From Methylobacterium sp. Leaf99 (GTDB lineage: Bacteria > Pseudomonadota > Alphaproteobacteria > Rhizobiales > Beijerinckiaceae): a DNA stretch of 64,000 nucleotides. Both the position numbers and the translations under genes were made by a program. How positions within the stretch are numbered: the stretch's first letter is position 1; each line of letters opens with the position of its first letter. The stretch spans positions 1 to 64,000 of the forward strand of contig NZ_LMMU01000013.1 of NCBI RefSeq assembly GCF_001422375.1, written 5' to 3'. Shown here piece after piece: positions 18,062-25,918 of the stretch. Under the pieces are notes generated by a model that saw nothing but the letters and a program-made list of their open reading frames with translations, did no database searches and had not been told where the DNA came from.

Positions 18062-19264
18062 ATGACCGCTTTCCGTACCCTCGACGATGCCGGTGCCCTC
18101 AACGGCAGGCGCGTGCTCCTGCGCGTGGACGTCAACGTGCCCATGGAAGCCGGCCGCGTCACCGACGCGACCCGCATCGCGCGCATCGTCCCGACGATCC
18201 GCGAGATCGTCGGCAAGGGTGGACGCGTGGTGCTGCTGGCGCATTTCGGCCGGCCCAAGGGCAAGCCGGTGGCGAGCGAATCCCTGCAGCCCGTCGTCGC
18301 CACCATCGCCGAGCATCTCGGCCGCCCGGTGGCCTTCGCCGAGGATTGCGTCGGTCCCGCCGCCGCCGTCGCCGTGGCCGCCCTCAAGGACGGCGACGTG
18401 CTCCTCCTCGAGAACACCCGCTTCCATGTCGGCGAGGAAAAGAACGACCCGGCCTTCACCGCCGAACTCGCGGCCAACGGCGATCTCTACGTCAACGAGG
18501 CGTTCTCGGCCGCGCACCGGGCGCACGCCTCGACGGAGGGCCTCGCCCACGTGCTTCCGGCCTATGCCGGACGCCTGATGCAGGCGGAACTCGACGCCTT
18601 GACCAAGGGCCTCGAGGTGCCGACGCGCCCGGTCATCGCCCTGGTGGGTGGCGCCAAGGTCTCGTCCAAGATCGACCTGCTCCAGAATCTCGTCGCCAAA
18701 GTCGACATGCTCGTCATCGGCGGCGGCATGGCCAACACCTTCCTGCACGCGCAGGGGTTCGGCGTCGGAAAGTCCCTCTGCGAGAAGGACCTGGCCGAGA
18801 CGGCCCTTCGCATCGTCGAGGCCGCGAAGGCCGCCAAGTGCCGGATCATCCTGCCGGTGGATGCCGTCGTGGCGTCCGAGTTCAAGGCCAACGCGGCCCA
18901 CGAGACCGTCTCCGTCGAGTCCGTGCCCGAGACCGGCATGATCCTCGATGCCGGCCCCGCCACCGTGGCCGAGATCAACGCGGCCATCGACACGGCCGCG
19001 ACCCTGGTGTGGAACGGACCGCTCGGCGCCTTCGAGCTCACGCCCTTCGATGCCGCCACCGTGGCGGCGGCGCAGCACGCGGCGGAGCGGACGACGGCCG
19101 GACAGCTGGTCTCCGTGGCCGGCGGCGGCGACACCGTCGCGGCCCTCAACCATGCGGGCGTCGGCGAGACGTTCTCGTACGTCTCCACCGCCGGCGGCGC
19201 CTTCCTCGAATGGCTCGAAGGCAAGGCACTGCCCGGCGTCGAGGCCCTGCGCGCCAAGGTCTGA
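18062..19264 (+). CDS. pgk: phosphoglycerate kinase
   Basis: Transfers phosphate between 1,3-bisphosphoglycerate and ADP. The 400-residue protein has the N-terminal substrate motif VLLRVDVNVPM, the AHFGRPKGKP loop, NEAFSAAHRAHAST with the family's 3-phosphoglycerate contacts, and the C-terminal nucleotide region VSVAGGGDTVAAL. Length and motifs are normal. It follows the small membrane protein by 34 nt in the gap cluster. Confidence 0.97.
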   Translation: MTAFRTLDDAGALNGRRVLLRVDVNVPMEAGRVTDATRIARIVPTIREIVGKGGRVVLLAHFGRPKGKPVASESLQPVVATIAEHLGRPVAFAEDCVGPAAAVAVAALKDGDVLLLENTRFHVGEEKNDPAFTAELAANGDLYVNEAFSAAHRAHASTEGLAHVLPAYAGRLMQAELDALTKGLEVPTRPVIALVGGAKVSSKIDLLQNLVAKVDMLVIGGGMANTFLHAQGFGVGKSLCEKDLAETALRIVEAAKAAKCRIILPVDAVVASEFKANAAHETVSVESVPETGMILDAGPATVAEINAAIDTAATLVWNGPLGAFELTPFDAATVAAAQHAAERTTAGQLVSVAGGGDTVAALNHAGVGETFSYVSTAGGAFLEWLEGKALPGVEALRAKV

Positions 19265-19473
19265 GGCGGGAGGCGAGGCTCGGCTTTCGGCGATCGGACC
19301 CGGCCTGACAGCCGTTATCCCAGGGGAACGGCCGCGACGCGGACGCCCGATGCGGATCGCAGTTGCAGTCGGTTCGTTCTGGCTTGAGAAGACGGACGAC
19401 TTTCGAAGGACTGCGCCAACCCGGCGCGTTTGCGTGACCTGCCCCGGCGGCGGTTGAAATCGAGGAGAAACCC

Positions 19474-20547
19474 ATGGCCCGCATCACCCTGAGGCAGCTC
19501 CTCGATCACGCCGCAGAGCACGAGTACGGCGTCCCGGCGTTCAACCTGAACAATATGGAGCAGGGGCTCGCCATCATGGCAGCGGCCGACGCCACCGATT
19601 CGCCGGTGATCCTCCAGGCGAGCAAGGGCGCGCGCGCCTACGCCAATGACATCGTCCTCGCCAAGCTCATCGACGGCCTCGTGGAGGTCTACCCCCACAT
19701 CCCCGTCTGCATGCACCTCGACCACGGCAGCGACGAGGCCACCTGCGCCACGGCGATCCAGTACGGCTTCACCTCGGTGATGATGGACGGGTCCCTCAAG
19801 GCCGACGGCAAGACCCCGGCCGACTACGCCTACAACGTCGAGATCACCCGCAACGTCACCAAGATGGCCCATTGGGCCGGCGTCTCGGTGGAGGGCGAGC
19901 TCGGCGTACTCGGCTCCCTGGAGAGCGGCGAGGGCGAGGCCGAGGACGGCCACGGCGCCGAGGGCGTGCTCTCCCACGACCAGCTCCTGACCGACCCCGA
20001 CGAGGCGGTGAAGTTCGTCGAGGCCACCAAGGTCGATGCGCTGGCCGTCGCCATGGGCACGAGCCACGGCGCCTACAAGTTCACCCGGAAGCCCGATGGC
20101 GAGGTGCTCGCCATGAACGTCATCGAGGAGATCCACCGCCGCCTGCCCACGACCCACCTCGTGATGCACGGCTCCTCGTCGGTGCCGCAGGATCTCCAGG
20201 ACATCATCAACCAGTATGGCGGGCAGATGAAGCCGACCTGGGGCGTGCCGGTGGAGGAGATCCAGCGCGGCATCAAGCACGGTGTGCGCAAGATCAACAT
20301 CGATACCGACAACCGCATGGCGATGACCGGGCAGATCCGGAAGATCCTGGCCGAGAACAAGGCCGAGTTCGATCCGCGCAAGTACCTCAAGCCCGCCATG
20401 GAAGCGATGACCAAGCTCTGTCGCCAGCGCTTCGAGGAGTTCGGCACCGCCGGCCAGGGCTCGAAGATTCGCCCGGTCTCGGTAGCCAGCATGGCCAAGC
20501 GCTATGCCAACGGCTCCCTCGATCCGAAGATCGGCGCGGCGCGCTGA
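19474..20547 (+). CDS. fba: class II fructose-bisphosphate aldolase
   Basis: Zinc-dependent aldolase joining glyceraldehyde 3-phosphate and dihydroxyacetone phosphate. The 357-residue protein shows the metal-binding CMHLDHGSD, VEGELGVLGSLE with metal and phosphate ligands, MGTSHGAYKF and VMHGSSSVP; this is the longer class II type related to Calvin-cycle aldolases (CbbA). A strong ribosome binding site (GAGGAG) precedes the ATG. The 209-nt gap before it may carry its own promoter, although it is collinear with gap and pgk. Confidence 0.96.
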   Translation: MARITLRQLLDHAAEHEYGVPAFNLNNMEQGLAIMAAADATDSPVILQASKGARAYANDIVLAKLIDGLVEVYPHIPVCMHLDHGSDEATCATAIQYGFTSVMMDGSLKADGKTPADYAYNVEITRNVTKMAHWAGVSVEGELGVLGSLESGEGEAEDGHGAEGVLSHDQLLTDPDEAVKFVEATKVDALAVAMGTSHGAYKFTRKPDGEVLAMNVIEEIHRRLPTTHLVMHGSSSVPQDLQDIINQYGGQMKPTWGVPVEEIQRGIKHGVRKINIDTDNRMAMTGQIRKILAENKAEFDPRKYLKPAMEAMTKLCRQRFEEFGTAGQGSKIRPVSVASMAKRYANGSLDPKIGAAR

Positions 20548-20574
20548 GCGCCCGGGTCTTTCGCAAGGAACCCC

Positions 20575-21234
20575 ATGTCCAACGCGCGCACCCGACTCGC
20601 CCTGCTCACCCCGCACCGGGTCGAGGCCGGGGACGCCGACGCCTTGGCGACGGCCCTCGCCGCGGCGTGCGCGGCGGGTGACGTCGCCGCCGTGATCCTG
20701 CGCCTCGCGCCGGCCGACGAGCGCAGCCTTGTCAACCTCGTCAAGCGCCTGGCCCCGGCCGCGCAGGGCACCGGGGCCGCATTGGTGGTGGCCTGCACCG
20801 GGTTCGCGGGCGACCTCGTCAGCGTCTCGGCCCGGGGCGGAGCCGACGGCGTCCATCTCGACAAGCCCAGGGACGGGGCCCTCGCCGAGCTGCGCGGGCG
20901 CCTCGACGACGGCCGCATCCTCGGGGCCGGCGGCCATGAGCAGAAGCATGCGGCCATGGAAGCCGGCGAGGCCGGTGTCGACTACGTCATGTTCGGCGGG
21001 CTCTACGCCGACGGGATCGCGCCGGAGGCCGCCACGGTCCTCGACCGGGCGACGTGGTGGACGGAGATCTTCGAGACGCCTTGCATCGCCGTGGCCCACG
21101 ACCGGAGCGAGGTCGCCGCCCTCGTGGCGACGGGCGCGGAGTTCCTGGGCCTCGAAAGCGCCCTGTGGATGGGCGACGGCGCCGACTTGGCGTCGATCCA
21201 GGCCATGATCACGGCGGCGGAGACGGCTTCGTGA
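20575..21234 (+). CDS. thiamine phosphate synthase-like protein
   Basis: A 219-residue TIM-barrel protein of the ThiE/TenI type: DGVHLDKP in place of the usual DGVHLGQ-like motif, LGAGGHEQKHAAMEAGEAGVDYVMFGGLY resembling the phosphate-binding G-rich loop of the family, and a C-terminal AVAHDRSEVAALVATGAEFLGLE. Key substrate residues of true ThiE are only partly kept, and no other thi gene is near, so whether it makes thiamine phosphate is uncertain. It lies 27 nt after fba and its stop overlaps the GTG start of the Sel1 gene (GTGA), so all three are probably one operon. Confidence 0.7.
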   Translation: MSNARTRLALLTPHRVEAGDADALATALAAACAAGDVAAVILRLAPADERSLVNLVKRLAPAAQGTGAALVVACTGFAGDLVSVSARGGADGVHLDKPRDGALAELRGRLDDGRILGAGGHEQKHAAMEAGEAGVDYVMFGGLYADGIAPEAATVLDRATWWTEIFETPCIAVAHDRSEVAALVATGAEFLGLESALWMGDGADLASIQAMITAAETAS

Positions 21235-22298
21235 GGGGTGCGCGCCGTCTGATCGCGGGACTCCTCTCCCTCGCCGGCACCTCGGTCACGGACGCTGCCC
21301 CGGTGGATCCGCCCCGGCCGGCGACGGCCATCGCCCCGGCGGCCGACGGCCAGGCGCCCCTGCCGAAGACGGCGACGAAAGAGGTGTTCACCGCGCCCCT
21401 CAAGGAGTTGCCGACCCCCTACACCCCCGGAGTGATGGGGACGAACCCTCCGACCACCAACAAGGAAACCGACGTCGCGTTCGGTGCCTATCAGCGCGGC
21501 CAGTACACCACCGCCTTTCGCGAGGCGACGAAGCGGCTTTCCGCCAACGCCAAGGACGCGGCGGCGATGACGCTCCTCGGCGAGCTCTACAACCAGGGCC
21601 TCGGCATCAGGCAGGACCCGGTGAAGGCCGCGGAGTGGTACCGTCTCGCGGCGGCGCAGGGCGATGTCCATGCGATGGCGTCCCTGGGCCTCATGTCCAT
21701 TGATGGGCGCGGCGGCGCGAAGGACCTCAAAGCCGGTCGGCGCTGGCTCGAACAGGCCTCCGACAAGGGCGACGCCACCGCCTCCTACAATCTCGCGCTG
21801 ATCCTGCTGGGTTCCGGGACCGAGGCCGATCAGGCCAGGGCCGCCACCCTGTTCCAGAAGGCCGCCAGCGGCGAGATCGGCGCGGCCCAGCACGACCTCG
21901 GCGTGCTCTACCTCCAGGGACGCGGCGTGGCGAAGGACCCGGCTCGGGCCGCTGAGCTGTTCCGCCGGGCGGCCGACAACGGCGACCTCGCCGGTGAAGT
22001 CGAGTTCGCCATCCTGCTGTTCAACGGGACCGGCATCGCCAAGGACGAGGGCCGCGCCGCGCGCTACTTCCTCCACGCGGCCTCGCGCGGCAACGCCATC
22101 GCGCAGAACCGCGTCGCCCGCCTCTACGCCGCCGGGCGGGGCCTGCTGAAGAACCCCGTAGAGGCGGCGGCCTGGAATCTCGCCGCCGCGGCGCAGGGAC
22201 TCTCGGATGCCTGGCTCGACCAGACCCTGACGGGTCTCTCCCCCGAGGAACGCACCCGCGCCGAGCAGATGGCCTCCGAGCGGGCCAACGTGAAGTAG
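21231..22298 (+). CDS. Sel1-repeat (TPR-like) exported protein
   Basis: A 355-residue protein with a signal peptide (LIAGLLSLAGTSVTDA), a Pro-rich linker to about residue 75 and then about six Sel1-like repeats of 36 residues (AMTLLGELYNQGLG ... AAEWYRLAAAQGD; HDLGVLYLQGRGVAKDPARAAELFRRAADNGD). Such repeats mediate protein binding in the envelope. The start is the GTG that overlaps the stop of the ThiE-like gene by 4 nt, which places the signal peptide first. Co-expression with the fba operon is likely from the overlap; the functional link is unknown. Confidence 0.85.
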   Translation: MRGARRLIAGLLSLAGTSVTDAAPVDPPRPATAIAPAADGQAPLPKTATKEVFTAPLKELPTPYTPGVMGTNPPTTNKETDVAFGAYQRGQYTTAFREATKRLSANAKDAAAMTLLGELYNQGLGIRQDPVKAAEWYRLAAAQGDVHAMASLGLMSIDGRGGAKDLKAGRRWLEQASDKGDATASYNLALILLGSGTEADQARAATLFQKAASGEIGAAQHDLGVLYLQGRGVAKDPARAAELFRRAADNGDLAGEVEFAILLFNGTGIAKDEGRAARYFLHAASRGNAIAQNRVARLYAAGRGLLKNPVEAAAWNLAAAAQGLSDAWLDQTLTGLSPEERTRAEQMASERANVK

Positions 22299-22415
22299 GC
22301 GACCGGCGAAGGTCGGACCCGTGCTCCCCCGGGGATGAGGCCGGCGCCAAACGTGCTATGGCCCCACACACTGTCGTCTCCGACGTTCTTTGAATCGACC
22401 CGGACCCTTCAAGCG

Positions 22416-23210
22416 ATGATCAGCTCACCCCTCATGACCGTCATGGTCGATGCCGTCCGCAAGGCCGCCCGCGGCCTCAAGCGCGACTACGGCGAGATCG
22501 AGAACCTCCAGGTCTCCCGCAAAGGTCCGGGCAACTTCGTCTCGGCCGCCGACCGCAAGGCCGAAGAGGTGCTGCGCGACGCCCTGATGAAGGCGCGGCC
22601 CGGCTACGGACTGGTGCTGGAGGAGTCCGGCATCGTCGAGGGCGCCGACAAGAGCCACACTTGGCACGTCGATCCGCTGGACGGCACCACCAACTTCCTC
22701 CACGGCATCCCGCACTTCGCGATTTCCGTCGGCCTCGAGCGCGAGGGCCAGATCGTCGCCGGCGTGATCTACGATCCGGCCAAGGACGAGCTGTTCGTGG
22801 CCGAGCGCGGCAAGGGCGCCTATCTCAACAACCGCCGCCTGCGCGTGTCGGGCCGCGACGAGATGGCCGATGCCCTCGTGGCTTACGGCTCGCCCTATCT
22901 CGGGCGCGGCGACCATCCCAAGCTCCTGCGCGAGGTCGCGGCCGTGATGGCGGTGACGGGCGGCATCCGCCGCTTCGGATCGGCGGCCCTGGACCTCGCC
23001 TACGTCGCCTGCGGCCGCTCCGACCTGTACTGGGAACGCGACCTCCAGACCTGGGACATCGCGGCCGGCATCATCATGGTGCGCGAGGCCGGCGGCTTCG
23101 TCTCCAGCGCCGATGGCGGTGCCGAGCCCCTCGCCGCCCGCTCCGTGGCGGCCGGCAACGAGAACCTGCACGGCGAGCTCGTGAAGCTCCTGCGCCGCGC
23201 CAACGCCTGA
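22416..23210 (+). CDS. suhB: inositol monophosphatase family protein
   Basis: A 264-residue magnesium-dependent phosphatase with the metal site WHVDPLDGTTNFLHG and EES, and the C-terminal metal ligand region WERDLQTWDIAAGIIMVREAGG. It may hydrolyse myo-inositol phosphate or related sugar phosphates; SuhB proteins also take part in transcription antitermination. The ATG at 22416 (MISSPLMTVM) is preferred because the N-terminus then matches the family; the frame extends 27 codons further without support. Confidence 0.9.
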   Translation: MISSPLMTVMVDAVRKAARGLKRDYGEIENLQVSRKGPGNFVSAADRKAEEVLRDALMKARPGYGLVLEESGIVEGADKSHTWHVDPLDGTTNFLHGIPHFAISVGLEREGQIVAGVIYDPAKDELFVAERGKGAYLNNRRLRVSGRDEMADALVAYGSPYLGRGDHPKLLREVAAVMAVTGGIRRFGSAALDLAYVACGRSDLYWERDLQTWDIAAGIIMVREAGGFVSSADGGAEPLAARSVAAGNENLHGELVKLLRRANA

Positions 23211-23252
23211 TCCACCCACTCCCCTCATCCGAACCCGACGAAGGCCACCGCC

Positions 23253-23798
23253 ATGGATTCCCGTCGCCACATCGCGCTGAAGGATTCGATCCGCTCGATT
23301 CCCGACTACCCGAAGCCCGGCATCGTGTTTCGCGACATCACCACCCTGCTCAGCGACCCGCGCGCCTTCCGGCGGGCGGTGGATGCCCTGGTGCATCCGT
23401 TCGCGGGTGGACGGATCGATCAGGTCGCCGGCATCGAGGCGCGCGGCTTCATCCTCGGCGGCGCCGTGGCGCACCAGCTCTCGTCGGGCTTCGTGCCGAT
23501 CCGCAAGAAGGGCAAGCTGCCCCACAAGACCGTATCGATCGCCTACGCGCTCGAATACGGAACCGACGAGATGGAAATCCACGTCGATGCCATCAAGCCG
23601 GGCGACCGGGTTCTGCTGGTCGACGACCTCATCGCCACGGGTGGCACGGCCTGCGCGGCGGTGAACCTGCTCCGCCAGATCGGCGCCGAGGTGGTGGCGG
23701 CGTGCTTCGTCATCGACCTGCCGGAGATCGGCGGCGCGCAGAAGCTGCGGGAATTGGATGTCCCGGTGCGGACCCTGATGGAATTCGACGGGCACTGA
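23253..23798 (+). CDS. apt: adenine phosphoribosyltransferase
   Basis: Purine salvage enzyme making AMP from adenine and PRPP. The 181-residue protein starts DSIRSIPDYPKPGIVFRDIT, as usual for Apt, has the IEARGFILGGAVAHQL segment and the PRPP motif VLLVDDLIATGGTA. It follows the inositol monophosphatase by about 40 nt and converges with purQ across a repeat-rich gap. Confidence 0.96.
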   Translation: MDSRRHIALKDSIRSIPDYPKPGIVFRDITTLLSDPRAFRRAVDALVHPFAGGRIDQVAGIEARGFILGGAVAHQLSSGFVPIRKKGKLPHKTVSIAYALEYGTDEMEIHVDAIKPGDRVLLVDDLIATGGTACAAVNLLRQIGAEVVAACFVIDLPEIGGAQKLRELDVPVRTLMEFDGH

Positions 23799-24598
23799 GA
23801 GGGCGACGCTTCCTTCTCCCCCCTGCGGGAGAAGGTGGCCCGCGCATGCGGGCCGGCTGAGGGGAGCTGCGTATTCGAAGAAGGCGCCGCCCCTCTCCCG
23901 GTCGCTCCGCGACCACCCCCCCCCCCCCCCCCCGCGAACAGGCCGCGCCCGTCGGTCCCGCCGACCAGATCCTCCACGAAGTTCTCCGGGTGGGGCATCA
24001 GCCCGAGCACGTTGAGCTTTTCGGAGTAGATGCCCGCGATGGAGTTGAGCGAGCCGTTGCGGTTGGCGTCGACGGTCAGTGCGCCCGACGCGTCGCAGTA
24101 GCGGAACGCCACGCGGCCATCGCCTTCGAGGCGCGCGACGGTGTCGGCGTCCGCGAAGTAGTTGCCCTCGCCGTGCGCCACGCAGACGTCGATGACCTGC
24201 TTCTCGGCGTAGGCGGTGGTGAATCGGGTGTCGGCCCGCTCGACCCGCAGGAGCTGCCGGTGGCAGATGAAGCGGCGGTCGACGTTGCGCATGAGCACGC
24301 CGGGCAACAGGCCGGATTCGCACAGGATCTGGAAGCCGTTGCAGATGCCGAGCACGAGGCCGCCGCGGGCCGCGTGTGCCCGCACCGCATCCATGGCCGC
24401 CGCGCGCCCGGCGATGGCGCCGCAGCGGAGATAGTCGCCATAGGAGAAGCCGCCCGGCAGGACGGCGAGGTCGGTGCCCGCCGGCAGCTCGGAGTCGGCG
24501 TGCCAGACCTTGACCACCTCGGCCCCGGCCTGGGTGAGCGCCCGGGCCACGTCCGCGTCGCGGTTCGAACCCGGGAAGACGACGATGGCGGCGCGCAT
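23543..24598 (-). CDS. purQ: phosphoribosylformylglycinamidine synthase subunit PurQ, 3' end disrupted
   Basis: Glutamine amidotransferase subunit of the FGAR amidotransferase. Residues 1-223 are normal PurQ: IVVFPGSNRDADVARAL, catalytic Cys86 in LVLGICNGFQIL, and the His/Glu region MPHPENFVED. After GGTDGRGLFAG at residue 223 the frame enters the poly-G tract and then reads about 120 codons of non-PurQ sequence, ending opposite apt. The true protein would be expected to stop about ten residues after 223, so roughly 23930-24598 is genuine. The catalytic part is intact, so activity may survive if the tail is tolerated. Its ATG overlaps the purS stop by 1 nt. Confidence 0.88.
   Translation of the reverse strand: MRAAIVVFPGSNRDADVARALTQAGAEVVKVWHADSELPAGTDLAVLPGGFSYGDYLRCGAIAGRAAAMDAVRAHAARGGLVLGICNGFQILCESGLLPGVLMRNVDRRFICHRQLLRVERADTRFTTAYAEKQVIDVCVAHGEGNYFADADTVARLEGDGRVAFRYCDASGALTVDANRNGSLNSIAGIYSEKLNVLGLMPHPENFVEDLVGGTDGRGLFAGGGGGGGRGATGRGAAPSSNTQLPSAGPHARATFSRRGEKEASPSQCPSNSIRVRTGTSNSRSFCAPPISGRSMTKHAATTSAPIWRSRFTAAQAVPPVAMRSSTSRTRSPGLMASTWISISSVPYSSA
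23799..23915. repeat. hairpin-rich intergenic repeat between apt and purQ
   Basis: Two GC-rich stem-loops follow each other: CTTCTCCCCCTGCGGGAGAAG and GGCCCGCGCATGCGGGCC, then CCCCTCTCCCGGTCGCTCCG leading into the C tract. The composition resembles the dispersed palindromic intergenic elements common in Methylobacterium-like genomes. Placed between two convergent genes it could also work as a bidirectional terminator. Copy number elsewhere in the genome cannot be seen here. Confidence 0.6.
23916..23933. repeat. 18-base C homopolymer at the purQ 3' end
   Basis: An uninterrupted run of 18 C (G on the purQ strand), by far the longest mononucleotide run in the window. It falls exactly where the last ten or so codons of purQ should be. 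It is either a slippage-prone tract or an assembly artefact joining damaged sequence. Confidence 0.9.
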
Positions 24599-24837
24599 CA
24601 GGCGATCTCGATCGCGTAGTTCTCGACGACGGTGTTGGCGAGCAGTTTTTCGCACGCGGCCTTGAGGGTCGCCTCGGCCGCCGCGCGGTCGTCGCCCGCG
24701 ATCTCGACATCGAAGACCTTGCCCTGGCGCACGCCATCGACGCCGGACAGGCCGAACGACGTGAGCGCCGCCTCGATCGCCTTGCCCTGCGGATCGAGCA
24801 CGCCGGTCTTCAGGGTGACGATGATGCGTGCTTTCAT
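24598..24837 (-). CDS. purS: phosphoribosylformylglycinamidine synthase subunit PurS
   Basis: The small 79-residue subunit that bridges PurQ and PurL in the three-part FGAR amidotransferase. MKARIIVTLKTGVLDPQGKAI and the ACEKLLANTVVENYAIEI ending are standard for the family. Stop and purQ start overlap (TGATG), so translation is coupled. purL is not in the window. Confidence 0.94.
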   Translation of the reverse strand: MKARIIVTLKTGVLDPQGKAIEAALTSFGLSGVDGVRQGKVFDVEIAGDDRAAAEATLKAACEKLLANTVVENYAIEIA

Positions 24838-24918
24838 GGGGTCGGACTCGGCTGCGCGTGGCGGGGCGCCCCCGCGATAATCGGGAAACGTCGCCCTGGC
24901 AACGCGGACCAGCCGCCG

Positions 24919-25158
24919 TCAGCGGCGCGGCGTGGCCGGTGCGGCGCGCAGGGGCTCGATGCTGACGGCCCGGCGCCACAGCTGCAGCATCACCCAGGCG
25001 GCGAACAGGCTGAACACCGCCATCAGCACGTGGCCGACGGTGTCGCCGAGCTCGAAGATGCCGGCGAGGGCCCAGCCGGCCGCGATGGCCACGGCGAAGA
25101 CTTCCGTGCCCACGAGCACCATCATGCTGACGATCGTGACGAGGTTGCGCGTGTTCAC
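24919..25158 (-). CDS. small two-helix membrane protein
   Basis: A 79-residue protein with two hydrophobic helices (about 7-32 and 39-60: VGHVLMAVFSLFAAWVMLQLW) and a short Pro/Arg tail, so an inner-membrane protein with both ends on one side. I do not recognise a family. It lies between purS and regA on the same strand, about 110 nt after regA, and could be the last gene of the regBA unit. Confidence 0.65.
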   Translation of the reverse strand: MNTRNLVTIVSMMVLVGTEVFAVAIAAGWALAGIFELGDTVGHVLMAVFSLFAAWVMLQLWRRAVSIEPLRAAPATPRR

Positions 25159-25266
25159 TGGCGTAGCGTCCCAACTTTCGTTCCGTCTCCGCGGGGCCTT
25201 GCCCGCGGGCGGTCAGGCGAAGTAGCGCGATCCGGCCGGACCGCGCAACTTCGCCTTGCCTCGGTG

Positions 25267-25869
25267 TCAGCGCGGGGCGCGCTTGGCCAGGATGCGCTGC
25301 AGCGTCCTGCGGTGCATGTTGAGGCGCCGTGCCGTCTCGGACACGTTGCGGCTGCACAGCTCGTAGACCCGCTGGATGTGCTCCCAGCGTACGCGGTCGG
25401 CCGACATCGGATTCTCCGGCGGATCGGCGCGCTCGCCTGGCTGGGCCATGAGGGTGCCATGGATCTCGTCGGCATCCGCGGGCTTGGCGAGGTAGTCGAA
25501 CGCACCGAGCTTCACCGCCGTCACCGCCGTGGCGATGTTGCCGTAGCCCGTGAGGATGACGCCGCGCGCCTCAGGACGGCGCTCCTTCAGGCGGGCGATG
25601 ACGTCGAGGCCGTTGCCATCGGCGAGACGCATGTCGATGACGGCGAAGGCGGGTGCCCGCGCATCCACCATGGAGACACCCTCGGCCACGCTCTCGGCGA
25701 CGTGGACCTCGTAGCCCCGCATCTCCATGGCCCGGGCCAGACGCGTCGAGAACGGCTTGTCGTCGTCGACGATGAGAAGGCTGCGATCGGTGAAGGCGGC
25801 CAGGGGATCGTTGTCGCCAAGTGGAATGATGTCGGCGCCGGGCGCCGTCGTACCGGTCTGCGTCAACAT
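25267..25869 (-). CDS. regA: redox response regulator RegA/PrrA/ActR
   Basis: A 200-residue response regulator. The receiver domain (about 30-150) has the acidic pocket IVDDDKPF, phospho-acceptor Asp79 in VIDMRLADGNG, Thr in ILTGYGN and Lys in YLAKPAD. The C-terminus (about 160-200: SRNVSETARRLNMHRRTLQRIL) is the Fis-type helix-turn-helix that is almost invariant in RegA. RegA controls respiration, carbon and nitrogen fixation and other redox-linked genes in alphaproteobacteria. Its partner regB lies directly upstream on the same strand. Confidence 0.95.
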   Translation of the reverse strand: MLTQTGTTAPGADIIPLGDNDPLAAFTDRSLLIVDDDKPFSTRLARAMEMRGYEVHVAESVAEGVSMVDARAPAFAVIDMRLADGNGLDVIARLKERRPEARGVILTGYGNIATAVTAVKLGAFDYLAKPADADEIHGTLMAQPGERADPPENPMSADRVRWEHIQRVYELCSRNVSETARRLNMHRRTLQRILAKRAPR

Positions 25870-25918
25870 ACGACGCGTCTCCCATGGTTTCAGTGAATGT
25901 CAGGTCGTGGGCAAGTCT

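Noticed and set aside
22425..24737. 770-codon minus-strand frame covering the inositol phosphatase, apt and purQ region
   Set aside because: It is antisense to two well-supported genes and overlaps purQ in a wrong frame; no domain can be seen.
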